Assembly (NCBI GenBank): GCA_023145835.1
Contig: JAGLDH010000083.1
Location: 1 to 38,004 of the forward strand
DNA: 38,004 nucleotides
Source: Methylococcales bacterium
Lineage (GTDB): Bacteria > Pseudomonadota > Gammaproteobacteria > Methylococcales > Methylomonadaceae
Reading direction: 5' to 3'
The translations under genes were made by a program, and so were the position numbers. Positions 33,721-38,004 of the stretch are shown here, in pieces. Positions within the stretch are counted from its first letter, which is position 1. Each line of letters begins with the position of its first letter. The notes under the pieces are model-generated. The model saw nothing but the letters and a program-made list of their open reading frames with translations, did not search any database and was not told the origin of the DNA.

Positions 33721-35165
33721 TAATCAATACACCATTCACTTACAGGGTTACCAGATTGCTGATTTTTCAAATAAGTTTGCATCATCATTGTAAAATTTTG
33801 TTGTGCCGGCTGCATGTGAGCTTCTAGATACTTTTGTTGCCAAATAGTACCATTCTGCTTGTTATTAAGACGTTGTGAAATAATTGTTAAAAAATCATCT
33901 ATCTCAAATTTTTCTACACCTAAAGATCCTAATCCCAAAATAGCTTTGGGGATAAGTTCTTTTTCTAGCAAACTATGTAACCGATGTTTATTTCCGTCTA
34001 TCCATATAATATGGCTGTCCAAACCATATCGAGCAGCTTGATAAAAATTATCTTTCGCCTGAGAAAAAGGTAATGCTATTTTCTTGTGCATTAATTCATC
34101 ACATAAGTTTTTTGCTATACCGAAAAAAAATGCAATATTAGCCATTGAATCAATAGTTGTTGGTCCCGCTGAAGGTACTCTATGTTCAATTCTAATATGA
34201 GGGGTACCCTCTTCATCAAAACCTATTAGAGGCCTATTCCATCGCCAAATAGTGCCATTATGTAATTTTAAATATTCAAATGCTTCTGATGCAGAACCCA
34301 GATCAACAGGCAATAAGACAGGAAAATGATCGAGGTTTTCAGTAAAGCATTCAAAAATAGATTCACGAGCATAATCAGTCCCAAAACTGACTCGTTTAAT
34401 CGGCCCTTGTGCAGCCCCATTATACCCGCCCGTTTCTATTGCCTGTTCAAAAAGAGGAATACGCGATTCATGCCACAGCGTTTTACCAAATAAAAAAGGA
34501 GCATTTGCACACAGAGCCGCCATAGGAGCAGAGGCAATAATTGATGCATTGTAATAATGATGCGCAATATCCAATGGAACTTGAGTATGAATCTGTAGTG
34601 AAGTAGCTGCTGACTCAAGCATCACATCATAATGATCTAGTTTTAAATGCTCAAACCCTATAATATCGAGGTTAATTGGTTTACCACGGGACTGCAAAAT
34701 TTGTTCATTTAAAGCGCGGTAACGATTCAAATCAGACATATTAGTTAAATTTAAATCATCAGGGCTCAATGTAGGTAAGGTTCCAATCATTATCAGATGT
34801 TTTTGTAATGAAGCAGCATGCTGGTCTGCATGACCCCACGTTGTTTGTAATTGTTTGTGCATCCTACTAAACACGTTACCTTTTAATGATATAGGCGTAC
34901 TGTTTAGTTCAATATTAAATTTAGCAAGCTCTTCTACAACTAAAGGGTTTTGTAAAGTCGAAAGAAAATAGTGATTGATAGGACTAGGTCGCATCTGTTG
35001 ATCGACTATCCAGGCTTCAATTTCAAACCCGGCAACAGCTGAACATGTTGAGCACCCATTTTGATCGATCAATTTTTTAAGCAATTCTGTTTCTCGCTTA
35101 AGTTTTTGATAATAGTTAGCAAAGTCACTCTGATCAAACTCTGAAAAAGCAATTTCTTGTCCCAT
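33720..35165 (-). CDS. GCS2-type glutamate-cysteine ligase-like carboxylate-amine ligase
   Basis: The 481-residue cytoplasmic enzyme has the glutamine-synthetase-like fold of the GCS2 family. Motifs are GFEIEAWIVD (about 47-56), FNIELNSTP, SLQIHTQVPLD and RIEHRVPSAGPTTIDSMAN. This family makes gamma-glutamyl or other carboxylate-amine bonds with ATP. At 481 residues it is longer than YbdK-type members (about 370). The downstream hydrolase overlaps by one base, so the two form a pair. Whether the product is gamma-glutamylcysteine or another amide cannot be read here. Confidence 0.85.
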   Translation of the reverse strand: MGQEIAFSEFDQSDFANYYQKLKRETELLKKLIDQNGCSTCSAVAGFEIEAWIVDQQMRPSPINHYFLSTLQNPLVVEELAKFNIELNSTPISLKGNVFSRMHKQLQTTWGHADQHAASLQKHLIMIGTLPTLSPDDLNLTNMSDLNRYRALNEQILQSRGKPINLDIIGFEHLKLDHYDVMLESAATSLQIHTQVPLDIAHHYYNASIIASAPMAALCANAPFLFGKTLWHESRIPLFEQAIETGGYNGAAQGPIKRVSFGTDYARESIFECFTENLDHFPVLLPVDLGSASEAFEYLKLHNGTIWRWNRPLIGFDEEGTPHIRIEHRVPSAGPTTIDSMANIAFFFGIAKNLCDELMHKKIALPFSQAKDNFYQAARYGLDSHIIWIDGNKHRLHSLLEKELIPKAILGLGSLGVEKFEIDDFLTIISQRLNNKQNGTIWQQKYLEAHMQPAQQNFTMMMQTYLKNQQSGNPVSEWCID

Positions 35166-35550
35166 AACCTTATTAAATCACTCATTAAAAATTACATGTA
35201 TCACCACAGTTAGAAAGGTTTTCATCAAATGTTGATAGATTTTAATTCATCATCCTCTCAGTTGCGCATGAAGCAACATTTTTTTCATTATTATTCATAC
35301 CATTAATAATTGCTATTAATAAAATCAATATTAGTAAAAAAATGTAATCTATACTAAATTCACAGCTTAATTTATTAACAGTTTTAAACAAACCTAACTT
35401 TTTAAATAAATTTAATGTCAATAAAACCAACACATAAAATGATAATTTATTCCAAAATAAAAATAATTTTAGTTTTTATGGAATATTTTACATTGCCAGT
35501 TGTTAGCCTACACAACAAACACAAATTTATTAATTATTGAGAGGAATATT
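35166..35550. other. AT-rich intergenic region
   Basis: Separates the divergent ligase and cytochrome genes. A 63-residue minus-strand frame (35242-35433) with one hydrophobic stretch has no ribosome-binding site and is not called. No repeats or terminators were recognised. Confidence 0.5.
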
Positions 35551-36075
35551 ATGAAAAAAAAATGGTTAACCTGTCTTTTTACTTATTCTGTCCTAGTCAG
35601 TGGAGTCAGTCATGCAGAACAGAAAAAAACAGTAGCTCCAACTCTTAACGGTATTGAGTTTCCTGCTGGATATAAGCAATGGCAAACTATTGGAATATCG
35701 CATCGTACTGATAACAATTCTTTACGTACTATTTTAGGTAATGATACCGCTGTTAAGGCTGCCAGAGCTGGAAAAATTAAGCCCTGGCCTGAAGGATCTA
35801 TTTTAGCCAAAGTTGTCTGGAAGCAACGCACTGATGAAAACTGGCCTGCTGCAATAGTACCAGGCGAGTTTTTACAGGCTGAATTCATGATCAAAGATTC
35901 TAAAAAATATGAGACAACTCACGGCTGGGGGTTTGCTCGCTGGAAAGGGAAAGATCTTAAACCTTGGGGAGAAAGTGCCAATTTTGCTCAGCAATGTGCC
36001 GCTTGCCACACCCCGGTAGCAGATAAAGACTATGTGTTTACATCACCCGCCGTTTTTATTGATAACAAAAAATAA
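35551..36075 (+). CDS. Cytochrome P460 family c-type heme protein
   Basis: The 174-residue periplasmic protein has a signal peptide ending SHA. The C-terminal heme motif QQCAACHTP (about 148-156) and the preceding beta-rich fold (WPEGSILAKVVWKQR, ATHGWGFARWKG-like) match cytochrome P460. In Methylococcus capsulatus this protein oxidises hydroxylamine through a heme cross-linked to lysine. I cannot place the cross-linking lysine with certainty. The start is ATG 35551, with GAGAGG upstream; the frame opens earlier at TTG 35500 without a signal peptide. A decayed sigma-factor gene follows directly, two bases on. Confidence 0.88.
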   Translation: MKKKWLTCLFTYSVLVSGVSHAEQKKTVAPTLNGIEFPAGYKQWQTIGISHRTDNNSLRTILGNDTAVKAARAGKIKPWPEGSILAKVVWKQRTDENWPAAIVPGEFLQAEFMIKDSKKYETTHGWGFARWKGKDLKPWGESANFAQQCAACHTPVADKDYVFTSPAVFIDNKK

Positions 36076-36077
36076 CT

Positions 36078-36550
36078 GTGAGTAACGCTGTGTCTGATAT
36101 AGAGCAATGCGTCGTAAAATATATTCCTTGATTACGTCGCTATGCCCACTCTTTATTTCTAGGTTGTCGTGCTGCAGCTGACGACTTGGTACAAGGTTGT
36201 CTAGGGCGAGCATTGAGCAGATCTCATCAGTGGAAGGAACTGATTTACGTGCTTGGTTATTTACCATTATGCATAATATTTACATAAATCAAATTAGAAG
36301 AGTCAATAACGAGCCGAGCTTTGTAGAGTTACCCGAAATAATTAATCAATCAATTTCAGATACATCCATCTCTAAACTAGGAATCAGAGACTTGCAGATG
36401 GCAATTTCTGAGCTTCCACCTGATCAAAGGGAAATTCTTTTAAGGATATCTCTATTAATTGTGGATGAGAAAATTGAGAACCAAAATATTCAAGATCAAG
36501 GCGATATTCGCACGTAATAGCAGGCTATTGCGAAGGATTTCAACGCAGAG
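36078..36550 (+). pseudogene. Decayed ECF sigma-70 factor gene
   Basis: Three pieces of an ECF sigma factor lie in order in different frames. The first reads SDIEQCVVKYIP, then an in-frame TGA at 36129-36131, then LRRYAHSLFLGCRAAADDLV (region 2). A one-base shift near 36228 leads to EGTDLRAWLFTIMHNIYINQ and LRDLQMAISELPPDQREILL-like sequence. A second shift near 36440 gives the degenerate region-4 helix ending in ARNSRLLRR. The gene once followed the cytochrome P460 gene by two bases, so it may have controlled it. At least three lesions make it inactive unless sequencing error is involved. Confidence 0.75.
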
Positions 36551-36603
36551 ATTGGATGTTTTGGACTCAATTTTTCATTCATCAATTAATAGAGGTGCCC
36601 TTA

Positions 36604-37032
36604 ATGGTAACTTGGTTATTCTTAGGTGGTATCATTGGCTGGAATGCCCATCCTCTCCAACTCATGTTAGCTCAATCTATTGATAGCTAAGGTATTCATT
36701 TGGTATAACCGGCTTCCTTTGCTCATATAATTTTTTTATCCGAAAAACACCACCCCGTGGAAGTTTCAGCTTTAGAAAAAAACATTTGGTCAGCTGGTTG
36801 TCCAAACAACTATAAACTAACATTAAAAGCCCCTAATTTATCAAAAAACAATCATCTATTAATTGGAGGAAGTTGGAATAACAATAAATCAATACTCCGC
36901 CTTGTCAGTCAACAAGAAGGAACTAGCATACTTTACTGGATCAATGGTGAAATGGGTTATGCTTTGACTGGTTCCCTTAATAAAGCAAAATCACTAAAAC
37001 TTTCAGTACCAGTTTATCAACAAACAAGTTAA
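36604..37032 (+). pseudogene. Decayed anti-sigma factor gene
   Basis: One frame contains VTWLFLGGIIGWNAH (membrane helix), HHPVEVSALEKN, KAPNLSKNNHLLIGGSW and LYWINGEMGYALTGSLNKAKS. This series is typical of membrane anti-sigma factors encoded after ECF sigma genes. In-frame TAA codons stand at 36688-36690 and 36706-36708, and the N-terminal part is missing. It is the expected partner of the preceding decayed sigma gene. Confidence 0.72.
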
Positions 37033-37343
37033 GGGTACCTCTATTAATTCGCTCGTACGCCTTAAAGTAAACAATCAAAAAGATAGCCCACCACCTGCAC
37101 AATAAATTTTCATGAGTTTATCGACTCCATCATTATAAATTAAGCTTTGCTTAAGGATAGGTGATAGGATGTATTTGGTACTAGCTCATTATAAAAATCA
37201 ACCTAATTCTAGGTAATACTCTTTTATAGATATCAAGATAATGTTCTGGCCTATTTAATATTTCCAAGAGATTAACATGTCATAAGACCATAGTGTACTA
37301 TATCCTTTATAACACCTGTTTTTTTAAAACCTGAGAGATTATC
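37033..37343. other. Intergenic region
   Basis: No gene, repeat or terminator recognised between the anti-sigma remnant and the FMN-binding protein gene; presumably holds the promoter of the latter. Confidence 0.5.
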
Positions 37344-37730
37344 ATGGCAAAATTACCCGAAGAAGTAAAAGCAGCAATTGATAAAGCGGCAAACGTCTGT
37401 GTGGCAACAGCAGATAAGAATGCTGTTGCTAATGTTATCTATGTAAGCTACTTAAAATATAAAGATGATGAAACCCTTGTTATTGCTGATACTAAATTTA
37501 GTAAAACAAGAGAAAACCTAGAGAATAACTCAAAACTTTCATTTGTTGTTTTGGATACTGAGACTAAAAAATCCTACCAAGTCAAAGGAACAGTGACAGT
37601 TTATTCTACAGGCGAGCAATATCACTCTGTTGTTGACTGGGTTCAGATTAAAAAGCCAGAAGTCACACCTTTTGCGGCAGTTTATGTCAATGTTGAAGAG
37701 GTTTTCTGTGGTAGTGAAAAGATTGCTTAA
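37344..37730 (+). CDS. Pyridoxamine 5'-phosphate oxidase-like FMN-binding split-barrel protein
   Basis: The 128-residue cytoplasmic protein has the split-barrel fold. Residues LPEEVKAAIDKAANVCVATADKN form the first helix and strand, and LVIADTKFSKTRENLENNSKLSFVVLD is the typical cofactor region. YQVKGTVTVYSTGEQY and PFAAVYVNVEEVFCG follow. Family members bind FMN or F420-like cofactors and act as oxidoreductases or binding proteins; the substrate is unknown. A GAGAG ribosome-binding site precedes the ATG. A nitroreductase gene starts 24 bases after it, suggesting a former flavin-enzyme operon. Confidence 0.85.
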   Translation: MAKLPEEVKAAIDKAANVCVATADKNAVANVIYVSYLKYKDDETLVIADTKFSKTRENLENNSKLSFVVLDTETKKSYQVKGTVTVYSTGEQYHSVVDWVQIKKPEVTPFAAVYVNVEEVFCGSEKIA

Positions 37731-37754
37731 AATCAGAATGCAGGAAAATAGAAT

Positions 37755-37964
37755 ATGATTTTAGAAAACATTAAAAATAGACGCTCCACCTTTCCGCCGC
37801 AATTTAACAGTGATGAAGTATCCATCGCTGAAATTAATACGCTACTGGAAGCCGCGAACTGCGCACCCAGCCATTATAAATCTGAGCCATCAAACGCGCC
37901 ATCCTCGCTCCATATCACCTTTGGACGTCCTTATCCAAAGGCTCATTCTACTCGGGCGACTTAA
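37755..37964 (+). pseudogene. Nitroreductase gene broken near the window end
   Basis: The first 45 residues (ILENIKNRRSTFPPQFN, INTLLEAANCAPSHYKSEP) are the N-terminus of an FMN nitroreductase. The next expected residues (tryptophan-arginine-phenylalanine) are replaced by an unrelated sequence, and a stop follows at residue 70. The sequence beyond about 37889 is richer in GC and looks foreign, so an insertion, recombination or assembly join has cut the gene there. Confidence 0.7.
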
Positions 37965-38004
37965 TTGAAGGCCAGGGTTCGTCCGGTTTCAACTTCGCAC
38001 AAAA

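Noticed and set aside
35242-35433. 63-residue minus-strand membrane-like ORF
   Set aside because: The region is extremely AT-rich, so hydrophobic frames arise easily, and no start signal is visible.

Overview
The window is most likely chromosomal DNA of an AT-rich gammaproteobacterial (type I, Methylococcales) methanotroph. The main evidence is a complete calcium-type methanol dehydrogenase (mxa) operon in the order known from methanotrophs, with a cytochrome P460 gene and dense short repeats typical of that order. Species cannot be named from the sequence alone.

Layout. (1) 694-7163, plus strand: a copper/heavy-metal efflux operon of a LysM-fused outer-membrane factor, a small membrane ORF, a CusB-type adaptor with extra domains, and a CusA-type RND pump. 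(2) 7164-14331: an accessory stretch with a PepSY protein, a thioredoxin-like [2Fe-2S] ferredoxin, a secreted beta-helix protein, a SAM methyltransferase, an outer-membrane barrel and several miniature inverted-repeat elements. (3) 25107 down to 14332, minus strand: mxaF-J-G-I, a terminator-like hairpin, then mxaR, a membrane protein, mxaS-A-C-K-L and an OB-fold protein. (4) 25403-32397: a regulatory and periplasmic island with the divergent response regulator MxaB, a YVTN propeller, mxaD, a NarX-type histidine kinase with its response regulator, a second (PQQ-associated) propeller, a PepSY protein, and a third LuxR-type regulator with a degenerate receiver. (5) 32692-35165: a translationally coupled M14/aspartoacylase-like hydrolase and GCS2-type carboxylate-amine ligase. 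(6) 35551-37964: a cytochrome P460, a decayed ECF sigma factor and anti-sigma pair, an FMN-binding split-barrel protein, and a nitroreductase broken near the window end.

How it works together. MxaF/MxaI oxidise methanol in the periplasm and pass electrons to cytochrome cL (MxaG). MxaJ and MxaD assist the enzyme. The MoxR ATPase and von Willebrand A proteins (MxaR, S, C, L) with MxaA and MxaK are the assembly and calcium-insertion module. The most notable new observation is a shared near-palindrome, AGGAAATTTTCCT, in four intergenic regions: mxaF/mxaB, upstream of mxaD, between kinase and propeller, and upstream of the PepSY gene. Together with three paralogous LuxR-type regulators it suggests one local regulon. 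The mxaF leader also carries nested hairpins that resemble an attenuator.
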